Assembly: GCA_022264855.1 (NCBI GenBank)
Contig: JABYQU010000026.1
Span: 248,001-312,000, forward strand
DNA length: 64,000 bases
Direction of reading: 5' to 3'
Origin: Lenzites betulinus
Lineage: Eukaryota; Basidiomycota; Agaricomycetes; Polyporales; Polyporaceae
Part shown: positions 22,703 to 32,974 of the stretch, piece by piece
Layout of the letters: each line of letters starts with the position of its first letter
How positions within the stretch are numbered: the first letter of the stretch is position 1
Notes under the pieces: generated by a model
Seen by the model: the letters and a program-made list of their open reading frames with translations, nothing else
Databases searched by the model: none
Told to the model about the DNA's origin: nothing
Translations under genes and position numbers: made by a program

Positions 22703-25700
22703 AAAAGGAGGTGGGCTGCATCAGGGCAGCATCAGAAGGAGGCGCCCCGGAAGGGAGGCCTGCAGCTCCACCCTCTATCGCAAACGACATGCCCTTCCAT
22801 ATCTGGCGGAGGAGGCCAACCCCGGATGATCGTTCTTCAGCCACCCTCTTTCCCGGCGCCCGTCCTCCCCACCGGCTATCCCCTCCTCCCCGCCACCCCG
22901 CCCCCGCCCCCTTCCCCGCCCCCACCTTCCGAGCCCCTCGTCCCCCTCGTCCCACCCCTGCCCGCCCTCGAGCACACCGCGTCCACCGCGCCACCCGACG
23001 CGCGTCGCCGACACCGACGTTCCCACATCGTCCGCCGGACGCTCGGCAAGCAAACCTACTTCACGGCATCCGCTCAGGCCTCTGATCTGGGGTCCCTCCG
23101 GCAGCTGTGTTCATCCCCCCGGCAGGTCGGCCTCTCGCGGGGTGGCAGCACAGCGTCTCGCCTCCGCCCTTCCGTTTGTTCTCTCCATTCGCGCGCGCTG
23201 AGACATGTCGTCTGCGGCGGCCACAACCCAACCCCCGACGCCATCCTCGCGCACCCACCGAGCTACAGTTACCAATCCCGAGCCCCGTGGTGTGAACACC
23301 GCACACGACTCTCCCACTGTCACGACTGCGAACAGGGCACGCGCCTGATTAGACTATACACTCGCAGACACCGCACCTCCTGGATTCCCAACGGGGTGCG
23401 CCCATCAGCGCGACGCGACCGCACGCACGCGTCGCACCTGGCACATCGAGCGGCAGCCGACGCGTGTGTCTGATCGCGACCGTCCCGCCCCCGCTCCACA
23501 CCCGACGCGGGGATCGTACCTGGAAGAAGCAGTCACCTGGGCTCCGGTGCCCCGCACGCGCAGCCCCGCGCTGCCCGCGTCCACCCCGCACGGAGCTCGT
23601 CCAGTTCTCCGCGTTCTTTCCTGCCCTCCGAAGGGACACGAAGACCCGCACCTCGTCTATATTCTATCTCTGTAAGCACTTAGCCTCACAGCTCGAAGTC
23701 GAGAAGCGTCCGAAGTCCGCCCCCGCACGCGAGCCGCCGACGTCGACGACCCACCCACCCACACAGGGGCACGCACGCACGCGCATCATGCACTGCTCAA
23801 TTGTAACTTTTCCCGAGTCCCCATCGATCGCCCACCCGTCGTGGCGTCCTCGCGCGCGCGCCTCGATCGAGAAACGCCCGCCCCGCCGTCGGCACGTCGG
23901 CCCGTGCGCCGCCAAGCCCGCCGGAACACATCTCCCGCCCCACCCCCGCGACGCGGCGGGGGATTGGTAGTGCGGGGAAAATTGCACGGTGTCCATGCTC
24001 CGGCCGGAAGCCCTGCAGCAGCACACGGACCTTGCAGCGCGACTCCCGCCCGCCCAAACAAATGGAGGCGATCTCGTCTAACTCGCCGAGAATGATGAAG
24101 ACAGCGAGTGGATGGCCGACGCACCGCTCTCGCTAGCCCTGCGATCTGAGAGTGACGTTGCGCCCGCCCTCGCGCCGTCGCACACCCCGGATCAGCGGCG
24201 CGCGCCCGGCAGCTCTGTTTATTTCTGAGCGAGCGATCCCGACATACGGTAACGCGTGCGCGCCGACGGGCTGCCGACCCGATGATGTCACTGCGCGCGC
24301 CACAATGCGGCGGGAGGCGTCGACGCTCGGGCGCGCGGGCCTTGTTCCGATCACTCGTACTACTGCGCTCGCGGGGAGCAGCTGAGGTATGTCGTAAATG
24401 TAAAACAGTGCCTGCTGGTGCTCATCGACATCGATGCATGCATCGTGGTTGGTTTGAGAAGCGGCGGATCGCTTGGGTGGCTTCGCGGGACGCTGCGTTT
24501 ATAGCGTCCAAACGCCCGTCCATCAAGTAGTACCGGCATCCATCACGGTACTGTTCTTCTCACCGGCAGCCGTACGTGACAGGAATCGGTCGGCGGCGCA
24601 CGAGAGATGGAGGTGAGTCGGGCGTAACCGGGACCCAGGAATCCAAGCCCTTTCAGCCACCCGCAGAGTGCCCAACAGCGTCCTGTGGATCCATTATGAC
24701 ACTAAGTTTTGGGGAACCGTCGACGAAGACCCTGCGAAGACCCTCGCGATGGCGGTGGACGTAAAAGCAGACCCCCCCGCTCGCACGGCCGCCGCGCGCA
24801 GCGTACGCGCCAGACAGCCCAGCTGATGGCGCCTTCACGTTCCTGCGATGTGCGAACGACTGATTGCAGATTAAGACGTCGCAGATCCCCGGCGTACGTA
24901 CGCCCTCCGCTGATTTTCCGCGTTCTGCGACTTGAAGGCTGATAGCGACGTCCAGGGGCATGGGACTGCTACTACTAGTACAGGAATACTGCACGGCTCG
25001 TTTGAGGGGGCGATCCTCTGGCGTAAGTATTGCGTCGACCCGCGCGCCTGATAAACGAGAAGACGCTTTTGACGAGAGCGAAGGCCGCTCGTATCGCGAC
25101 TTTGCAGAGAAGTTTACAAGAAGATGGCTTTGGCGGCTGCGAAGCGGCCAGTCGCCGCACCCTCTGCGCAGGTCGTGCCACGAGGCGTCTCCTGAGTCCT
25201 CGACGTTACCTTGCAAGCACGATCGGCAGCAAGGTGTGGGCTGACGTGCATCTGAGTCAGGAACTTCGAGCCTCCGCAAGTGTGAACACCAAAGTGCCTC
25301 AAGGGGCACCACGCGAAAGTCAGAAACCTGGCAGAGACTCGAAGGCGTGCACTGAGTAGTAACGAGTACGCTGTGCCATCCTTATCCCCAGGAGCGCGTA
25401 GCCCCGGGCCCGTAACGCATCTCCTTATGCCTCTGGACGCACGAGCCCCCGTCCGCAACGCTTCAAAGACGCGACCTGGAGGCCGGCCGCCCCAAACCTC
25501 GGAGCCCGTCCCCCGCGCGTGGTGGCTGCTGCTACTACTACCATCGGGCGCGCACACACACACATCCGACCAGCCCGGACTCCGCCTCGCCGCTCCACCG
25601 AAGCAGCGCGAGCTCCGAACGCCCGGGCGCGCGCAGGCCGGCTTTGAATTCGCGAGATGGAGAGGCTAGAGCGCGTACGCGGCCGCGTGCGCCCGCGGCG

Positions 25701-25779
25701 TCCTGTGCGAGCGGCACTAGTTATGTGGCGACGTCATGCGGTGCCGGGGCCGTGGCGGAGGCTAGCTGCTGCCCCCGTT

Positions 25780-25847
25780 CGCGTGGATTGCGGATATCCG
25801 CCCGGGTCGTTGTGTCGCGTGGATTGCGGATATCTGCGGGTCGTTGT
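25780..25847. repeat. Tandem duplication of about 33-35 bp
   Basis: Two adjacent copies sharing CGTGGATTGCGGATATC, then a short variable part, then GGGTCGTTGT. The copies differ by a 3-base indel and one substitution, so the duplication is not brand new. Confidence 0.8.
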
Positions 25848-27618
25848 TCTAGTATACTAGGTGCCCGATCGAGCACTGGGACGCCGCCCCAGCTGCGCGC
25901 AGCGTACTGCGCAAATGGTCGATATACGTACGGCTGACGCCACCGGTCTTTATCGTACGCGGATGGCTCCGGCCACTGGTGGTGAGCCAGTCGCGATTAC
26001 GATGGATCACGCTGTACACAGGCTGCACGCTGAGAACCATTGTATGCTTGTCATTCCAGTCTGACATAGGCATAGTACTGTGAACATTCATGCTCGCCGG
26101 GGATGGATCATAGCCACCCTTGGGCACTTTGAGCCACCCCGCCGTGGCCCACGAGCCAGTACATCGGTCTCTTCCGCTCTATCAAGAATCGACGTACGGG
26201 TCCCCGTTTCGACTTGGGCGCCCCAAAGGCGCCCCAAACTTGAAGACCGTCGAAGGAATCGAAGTCCCCCCCCCTCGCTCTCGCCGCACAGCGCCAAACC
26301 CAAACCTACTGCCGACTACCCCGCACATTCATGCAGTCCGCAGAAGAACCCCGGGCGGGCAGCGGCTATCTGCCAAAGCCACAATACTTATACACTCGCG
26401 GCCCTCCACAAGGCGGTACCTGCCGAGACGCTGCTGGGCGCGGCCGGACGCTCACTGTGTGCGCTTGGGCCTTTTGTGCATCTGTGCAACTGCCGCTGGG
26501 GTATCTGGATGTTACCGCCATCCCTCGGGCCAAGGTGTGTCCCGATGTTGTCCTCTGGAGCGGAATCTCCTCGAGGCGCATCAATGTTGTGTCAAGCGCT
26601 GATGAACCACCAGGGCATTCGCGCCGACGGCATCTCCCAACTCGTACTCAGACGTTCAGCCCGCAGGGGTCACCACCCTGTCAGTACACGCTCCAGCCTC
26701 TATTCCGAGTCGGCATGGACCACTGTCTTCTGCCCGTTACAGTAGAGGTTGGTTTACGAGCCTAAGAGCAGCCGCGAACTTCACTTGGACGCCTCGTGAT
26801 TTTTTCGGCCCGGCCTTGGCAGAAGGAGATAAACCAGCCACCGTACAACTAAGATACATGTCCTAGGCTACCCCCGTGACTGTATATAGGATGAACGCAC
26901 AGTCTCGTCTCCGACTAATCGGTCGTGAAGGAGCACCACTATTGATCCGAGATGCATACAGGTCGGCGGTCGCACCAGACGTGTCCTCAGGCTGGGAGGA
27001 AAGTCAACGTCTAAGCCAAGCCCTATCAGTCAACCTGGGTTTTCATGCATGCGACAACGTTGAAGGATGAACGCACCACAACAGTCACCGTAGCTGAGGT
27101 CGTCTGTCTAAACTGGTCCACGTCGGCCGTGGCTGATAGGATGAACCCCACAGTTTCCGCCACAGCGACAGGAATGAGGCCTTGTGCACGCCCGTTTGGA
27201 TTAACCCAGGTCAACTGCAGTGTCTGGCCACGAAGTGTCCATACGGCCGACTCAATCCTGAACGGGGTGCCGATATGACTGGTTACCGCGTTTGGGCCGT
27301 GCCTCGCGGGACCGAATGGAACTGGACGAGCGATCAGTACCAGTAAGAATGGGGCCAATCGATACACCACGGCTGAAAATAAGAACGTACCTGAGGTAAC
27401 GCCGGCAACCCTAATGGACCCTGAGGATCCCTTCCTGAGCGCTTCGCCCACCGTAGTATCGCTGACGGCCCCCAGGAGCGGGAAGTCGTCGAACCCGTTC
27501 TGCCCGCAGAGAGAGACAAACATCGATGAGTGGGACATTTACAGACAACGAAATATGAGGACACACCAGAGTTGTGATCTCAAATGGTTTGCTGCTCCCA
27601 TCACACCGGTTGAGTACA

Positions 27619-27626
27619 ACTTTCAG
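27619..27626. repeat. 8-bp target site duplication, left copy
   Basis: ACTTTCAG directly before the left terminal repeat; an identical copy follows the right terminal repeat at 28436-28443. Confidence 0.9.
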
Positions 27627-28435
27627 CACGAGGGGTGCACCGGAAGATGCCGAGACCCGGGGTAGGGGGAGGGGGGGGGTCCGCGAGCTCCTTATGTCGA
27701 TGCCTGCATGTCATCTCCAAATAGTTTATAGAGGCCCCCGGGGCGCGTGTCTGGCAGCGCGGTGGGTCTGTCCGTCGTGCAGCAGGCTCTTCGAGTGTTT
27801 ATGGGTCGTTTGGGGCCGATTGAGAGCATTATTTGCGTTGACGCCGGTCCCCGTCCATCTGAAGAGCCGCTCACGGGGAATCTGGGAGGAAACAACTGGA
27901 ACGGCGACATCCTATGGATGGAGAATAAACCTGCGTGAAAAGGTCCATCTATACCACCAATCACGACGCGCATTTGCCCGCGGTTCCCCTCCGGAACAGC
28001 GCCGAAACTGGACTCCTGTCGACAGCCTGGTTCCGAGCCTGCCTCGGGTCCTGAAGCTCAGTTAGAAGGTTATTGATTGGAAAACAAAGCGGCCCACAGT
28101 GGCCCTTTGTGCTTTCTTGTCGGTGCTCCAAGCACCTCTCCAAGCCTGTCTCTGGCCCGGAACCACGAAACCAGCTCTGGACCTGGACCTACCCTGTTTT
28201 GGACCGGAACCTTGGCCCATTGCGCGTCGTGAATTGTCATGTTTGATGTTTTGTCAATGTTTCGCCAACAACTTATGTTCACGTTCATCCCAATCAGGAA
28301 ATATCCAATCAAAACATATGACCAAGCGGCTGGATGCGGAAGTATACTCCCACGAGGGGGGGAGGGGGGTACCCAGCGCGGCCTTATGTCGATGAACCGA
28401 CCCCGGTACTTGTGTCAATTCGTGCACCCCTCGTG
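27627..28435. mobile_element. hAT-like non-autonomous DNA transposon, 809 bp
   Basis: Bounded by perfect 14-bp terminal inverted repeats, CACGAGGGGTGCAC (27627-27640) and its exact complement (28422-28435). Imperfect similarity continues to about 40 bp on each side (shared CCGGGGT-GG). An 8-bp direct duplication ACTTTCAG flanks it at 27619-27626 and 28436-28443. Removing element plus one duplicate rebuilds an open codon series in the host gene, which independently confirms the boundaries. An 8-bp target duplication points to the hAT superfamily. No transposase-sized ORF is inside, so it must be mobilised in trans. Near both ends, in direct orientation, lies a similar G-run followed by CTTATGTCGATG (27662-27706 and 28348-28398). 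Confidence 0.9.
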
Positions 28436-28443
28436 ACTTTCAG
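28436..28443. repeat. 8-bp target site duplication, right copy
   Basis: ACTTTCAG directly after the right terminal repeat. Identity of the two copies suggests recent insertion. Confidence 0.9.
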
Positions 28444-29000
28444 GGCATCGTCAGTCCGATTGTCGATCAAGATGTATATGCCGAGTGGGTCCGTCCGCGG
28501 TGTCAGAAAGCCTTGTATCCCCTCTCCATGCACGCTCACGAATCCGGTTTCCTGCTGCAGCTTGCAAGGTGTTGCAGACGGCCTCGGGCTCCTGTATTGT
28601 TGAGCGCGGCCGTTTTCGCCGCGGCGGCCTGAGGAATAGCCTCTGCCCATGGCCAAGGCAGGCGCGCGCGGGGGAAGGCCTCGCGTCAGACGTTCCGCGT
28701 TCGTGCCAGGCTCCCTGACGGCGGCGGCGAGTGTATGCAGTGCATCAGACACAGGCTGCACGCGGGTCGGGGTGCGCTGGCTGCCCGACGCAACGTCACG
28801 TTGAATGCCAGTGGTAGCGCCGAGAATGCGGGGGGCGCCTGTGATGGCGAAGACCATGACGATCGCGAAGGATAAAAGATGCATGTCGAACTGCAGGTCG
28901 CAATGAGGGCGGGGTGTTCTGGCTAGGGTATATCCAGGAGACAGCAACGCTGAGAGGGGGTCGTCCCGAGGTCTATTGACTTCAACGAGTTGGATGCGAG

Positions 29001-29009
29001 TATATATAC
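29001..29009 (-). promoter_or_regulatory. TATA box of the interrupted secreted-protein gene
   Basis: GTATATATA on the minus strand about 120 bases before the ATG at 28884. The promoter therefore appears to remain in place despite the insertion. Confidence 0.5.
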
Positions 29010-29336
29010 GCACTGAAACGAAGTTCCCCATGGGCGACCGTGCAGTGCGCAGGGAGGCACATACGGAGTCTTAGATCTCAGCACGTACGTCCCTGCGGTC
29101 CTATCACCTGCCTGTCGCGAGCGGCGAGACCGGAGCGAGCTCGAAACACTCAATGAATAAATGGCGCATCTGTGACCTCTGGACAGCCTTGCACAGCGCG
29201 AAGTTTTCGCCAGACTTTTTGCTAGCCCTGTCAGGGAAGCGGCTCGGTGGGCGTTGTTGGATGTTACAGTTGGGGCGAACGCAAGCTTGAGGTGTGCATG
29301 TAAAGATGCGTGACTTCCCCATACGCAATTGAGTGA

Positions 29337-29374
29337 GTACTCGTGTGTAGAGTGCGTACTCGTGTGTAGAGTGC
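29337..29374. repeat. Perfect 19-bp tandem duplication
   Basis: GTACTCGTGTGTAGAGTGC occurs twice back to back (29337-29355 and 29356-29374) with no mismatch. Confidence 0.95.
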
Positions 29375-29521
29375 GTGAACGGGACTCTCGGTTTTATACC
29401 TTCAGTTACGCGGAGTGGGTAGCATACGCTGTGCGCGCGAAAGGTGGTGGGCGCTACTACTAGCGGCCGTCGGGGACGAGATTGCTCGCTACGCGCGTGA
29501 ACACAGGCTACATCCGAGTTT

Positions 29522-30541
29522 CTACACCGCTGAACATCCCGCGGGCGGAATCCAGGTGGGGCACAAATCGGCGGCATCTGAAGGTATGCCACCTGGACTC
29601 CACCGCCCAGGAAAAAGGCTGAAATCCAGAGGTCGGATCACTGGCAGCCAGAACCCGGCCTCTTGGAGACGAACGGAGAGTTCCCGCCTATATTTGGTAG
29701 GTTCGGCGCTAGCACACACGTCGCCAGCGCATGCGCGCCGGTAGGAGCGACAGCGTCGGCTGGACGGGATATTGCAATATCGAGCTGGGTTCCGGTTTAT
29801 AAACTTCATTGATATGCATAGGGATATGACAATAAATACATCTGAGCTACATGCAGCAGGCACAGTACAGGTGGAAATGGGTAGTAGACCGTCGAGGTGC
29901 TAGTAGCACGTAGTGGTCGCCTTTCTCAGCGTTCGGCAGCAGTGCTAGCCCAACACCCTCGCCGTCGGGGACGAGGTTTTACTATATACCGTATGTTGAG
30001 TAAGTCGCCTCAGTCATAAAGCAATTGTCAAAAAGAATGCAGGCCGGTGTTGCGCCCACGAACATGTCGCGCGCATTCGCGCCGGTTACTTACGTGGATT
30101 TCTTTGGACTCAGAGACTTTTTTTGCTCACCTATGTACCAACAGAAAGATATAGGAGCCCATTTGGATCAACGAGGACCACCGCGGTCCACCGAAGCAGC
30201 GTACAAGGACGGACACAGGAGGGGGGTGAGGGGGGCGACGGACAGTGATGGCAGCAGGAAGCAAAGGAGTGTCGCTGACTTGGCGCCTGCCCTCGGGTCT
30301 CTGAGAACTCTGAAGTATCCCAAAAACAGCGCCAGGTTGACGCACGCTTGGATTACACATGGTGATCCGCCGCCAGAGTCACGCCAGCTGGATTCCAGAC
30401 GGCGCACACTTAGATCCCAGCCTTTTTCCTGGGCGGTGGGATCCAAGTGGCAACCACCTGAAAACCGCACGCCCTTCTCTGCTGATACCAGGTCCTGATA
30501 TGCCCACCTGAATTCCGCCCGCGGGATGTTCAGCAGTGTAT
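29522..30541. repeat. Inverted repeat pair (arms about 100-124 bp) around an 800-bp spacer
   Basis: Left arm 29522-29621 and the reverse complement of right arm 30418-30541 share GCTGAACATCCCGCGGGCGG at the outer side and CCACCGCCCAGGAAAAAGGC at the inner side, with a diverged middle of different length. Either this is one element of about 1 kb with long inverted termini, or two copies of a dispersed repeat in opposite orientation. I found no flanking target duplication. The spacer has no coherent ORF. Confidence 0.8.
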
Positions 30542-32974
30542 GCAGGTGGTTTCTCCAAGCTCTTCATGTTATCAATTGCGGCGCAAGGTATCGAGGATTA
30601 GTGAAGCATTTTGTTGTGGCGGAATTACGACGGGCCCTTTGGCTTTCAAAATTTCACACCTTTCACACGCGCGGCGCGACAAGGCGCTTACCTGAGTGTA
30701 TGGGCGCTAAACCACACCACACCCTGACGAGCCTCCAGAGCCTCGTATGTGTTGCACAACACATCTGCGACTCTTCAAACCTTCCATGAATGTGCATTAT
30801 GCTGTTAAGAACGTGATTTCGACGCCAATGATGTGAGTGACAACACCATGAACACGTATGCGCTCCAATACCACCTCTCCCGGGTAGGTTTCGGTTTGCG
30901 AGCGGACAATTTGTTGTTGTTTGGTCGATTCCTGTTCACGATAGAGATGCTCGCTTCGCTCGCAACTATAATGAGTGATTAGTTCCGATAACCAGGCAAA
31001 GTGTTGGATAAGTAGTGGGTGGTGAAATTAGTAGTGAATAGATGCTTTCGGAGTTTTACTCGTTTAAGTAGTGATAATTGACCCGACCCATGCAACAATT
31101 AGCGCTCAAAGGAAATCCGAAGAGGGACAAATACGAGCAAATACTCGGCCAGCGTCCGGAGGATCTGTGGCTGCTTGACGACCGTCTCTCGTCCTCCTCC
31201 CTCTTCAACACCAAGTCTTTCTGAGTATCTATTGCCTCGTTCTTGTCTCGATTCAGTCTTTCCTCGCCCTCCCGCGCACTTTTTTCTAGTTCTAGCTCTG
31301 TAGGGCTCTTCCCCGCTACGTCTTTGTCTCTGGACTTGCGCTCTATGGCTGCTCTTGCGAAGGCCAATACTACTAGCGACCACATTGCTCTCGGTCTCTC
31401 TGGCGTCGAGATCCTTCTGTCTAGGTATGCTTGGTGCTATTTCTGGGGTTCAGCTCTGCCTGTCGTCGCATGCCTCGATTCTTGTCTGCATGCTGATCTC
31501 GATGCTTCTGCTGCTCTACGGCCCTCATATGCTCGCTTGTGCTGTCCGCTCCGGCTCCTCCTCCTCCTCCTCCTGGGTTCAGTCTCAAACTATGTGCATC
31601 GCCCTGTATAGCTGCTTGGGCTGTCTTGACTATGCTTCCCCGGTCTACACCCCAGCGCCTCGTCTATGTCTACTGTGCTCTCTCATGCATGCCTGCGTCT
31701 GCTGTCGTAAGTCCCGCGTCCCGCTGTGTACGCCTTGCATCCCGCCTGTGTATGGCTGCGCCTCACCCATGTACGTTCCACTTCTCATCCGCGCGCCCCC
31801 GCGTCCGGTGCCCCATATCCACTCCCACGCCTTGTGCTCACCGGGTACATACTCGTGTCTCCCACCGTCCCCTCTGGTGCATCTCATTCCTCATCAAGTC
31901 CCTGTTGGAGCCGCGTCACGCCCGCGCCCACAATCAATGTATATATTACTGGTTCAAATATAATTCTCGTTCAGCGTGCACCGCTAGTAATCTGTGTTGT
32001 GTGTGCCATAGTGAAAATCATAGTAGAGCATAGGGCAAATCACCGAGTACTGAAAGTCACTAGGAAGATGGCGTGCAATTACTACTTTTCCCGCCTTCAC
32101 CAACATAGTGAAATCGTGCAAAATAAGGCTGAAAAATCCGGTGTTGCGCACCAAGAAAGGTGGTGATTTTGCGCCAGCGTCAGATTTCGGATAGTCACCG
32201 TGTTCTAAGACCTGTAAATAGAGAGCCAAGTAGCGATCAGTTCGCCCGAGTGGGTGATGTAGTCGGGGTTTGAATCCATAAGCCACTACTGCTACAAATG
32301 TCCGTACTGCGCTATCGGTACACTAGACTTTCAGTAGGACTCGAATGCTGAGTAGCTGGTTGACTCAGAGGTTCGATTCCCCTTGACGACCACACAAACT
32401 CACAGCTACTGGGGTACCAAGCGCCACGACAGGTCTCACTCGAAATGGCAGTAAAAGACACGTCGATTGGAAAGTATTGACAGGTGTGACAAACAAAGCA
32501 AAAGAGCGCGCAGGGATACCGCGCTCGCCCCAGCATATACACGCTCCCGCCCCTCCCCTCCTCATCCGCGGCAATGCCTGAAGAATGCCCGCCAGAAATC
32601 GCTGAGAACCCGGGTTTGCGCACGGCGTGGCCCCTTCTCGATGGTGCAGCGCGCGCGGCTATTCTACAGGGCATATATAGTCAGCGCGGGACACAAGGAG
32701 GTAGGGAGAATGAGAGCACCCACCGTTCCGCCGCCCTGGCACGCCGCACGTCCCGCAATTACCATGCGATGAGGACGCGATCGCGTAGCGGACAAGATGG
32801 CGATGAGGCCTATGGTGGCGATCAAGAGCGCGGAACGAATCGGTGAATATGTAGTGTCAGAATAGTGCATATATGCGCGCTCACCTATACTTCTCAGACC
32901 TCCCGAGAACAGCACTGCTAGACGTCAATCGCCAGCAGGTAGCCTCCCTGATGCTCACAATATAATGTCAGTAA
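30542..32974. other. Gene-poor stretch between inverted repeats and Tnp2 module
   Basis: Contains a pyrimidine-rich plus strand at 31180-31580 (with a CTC triplet run near 31556-31576), and AT-richer DNA at 31950-32170. A tRNA B-box-like GGTTCGATTCC lies at 32370-32380, with a second weaker one (GGGTTTGAATCC) near 32267. Neither folds into a tRNA by eye. The left end of the Tnp2 element should lie in here, but I could not identify a terminal repeat. Confidence 0.5.

Larger units (their letters stand above)
22541..27025. other. Long GC-rich gene-poor region
   Basis: About 4.5 kb without a convincing gene. The first 450 bases are the sugar transporter upstream region, with a strongly C-rich tract at 22850-22960 carrying several CCCCGC/CCCCAC words (reverse of the CreA-type SYGGRG motif). 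The rest has many overlapping open frames in all six phases, as expected from high GC, none with recognisable family blocks or coherent splice chains. A near-perfect tandem duplication lies at 25780-25847 (unit begins GCGTGGATTGCGGATATC). GGCGCCCCAA is repeated at 26218-26238. Confidence 0.55.
27026..28884 (-). pseudogene. Secreted agaricomycete protein gene split by a transposon
   Basis: Family of secreted, functionally unknown agaricomycete proteins: signal peptide MHLLSFAIVMVFAITG (residues 1-16), a TNAERLTRGLPP motif at about 61-72, then a beta-rich domain and a C-terminal IESAVWTL...LTWVNPNG block. Pieces are 28436-28884, 27567-27618 (plus one copy of the 8-bp target site), 27391-27499 and 27026-27321. 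Taken without the insertion they form one frame of 301 codons with phase kept at every intron (27500-27566 and 27322-27390). The 809-bp element at 27627-28435 breaks a codon within ...DDALKV. With the insertion, translation runs 18 codons into the element and stops at 28384, giving a 166-residue truncated product. The start ATG (28882-28884) is the Met that begins the signal peptide. Splicing out the element using GT/AG in the target duplication would lose one base, so it does not restore the frame. Confidence 0.85.

Noticed and set aside
22616..23473. 285-codon plus-strand open frame
   Set aside because: Low-complexity Pro/Arg/Ser translation of the C-rich upstream region; overlapping frames are equally open.
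24653..25312. 219-codon minus-strand open frame in the gene-poor region
   Set aside because: No recognisable sequence and several equally open overlapping frames.
26210..26240. Small palindrome around GGCGCCCCAAAGGCGCCCC
   Set aside because: Short direct and inverted words in GC-rich DNA; too short to claim more than chance.
31056..31385. Lys/Glu-rich minus-strand frame
   Set aside because: It is the complement of a pyrimidine-rich tract, so the charged composition follows from base bias rather than from coding.
32285..32301. 17-base match (inverted) between 32285-32301 and 61082-61098
   Set aside because: ACTACTGCTACAAATGT is partly repetitive, and a match of this length is near the chance level in 64 kb; nothing else around the two sites is shared.
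32230..32395. tRNA-like sequences with B-box words GGTTCGATTCC and GGGTTTGAATCC
   Set aside because: Neither candidate gives a full acceptor, D, anticodon and T-stem set when folded by eye, and A- and B-box spacing is wrong. At most a SINE-like or tRNA relic.
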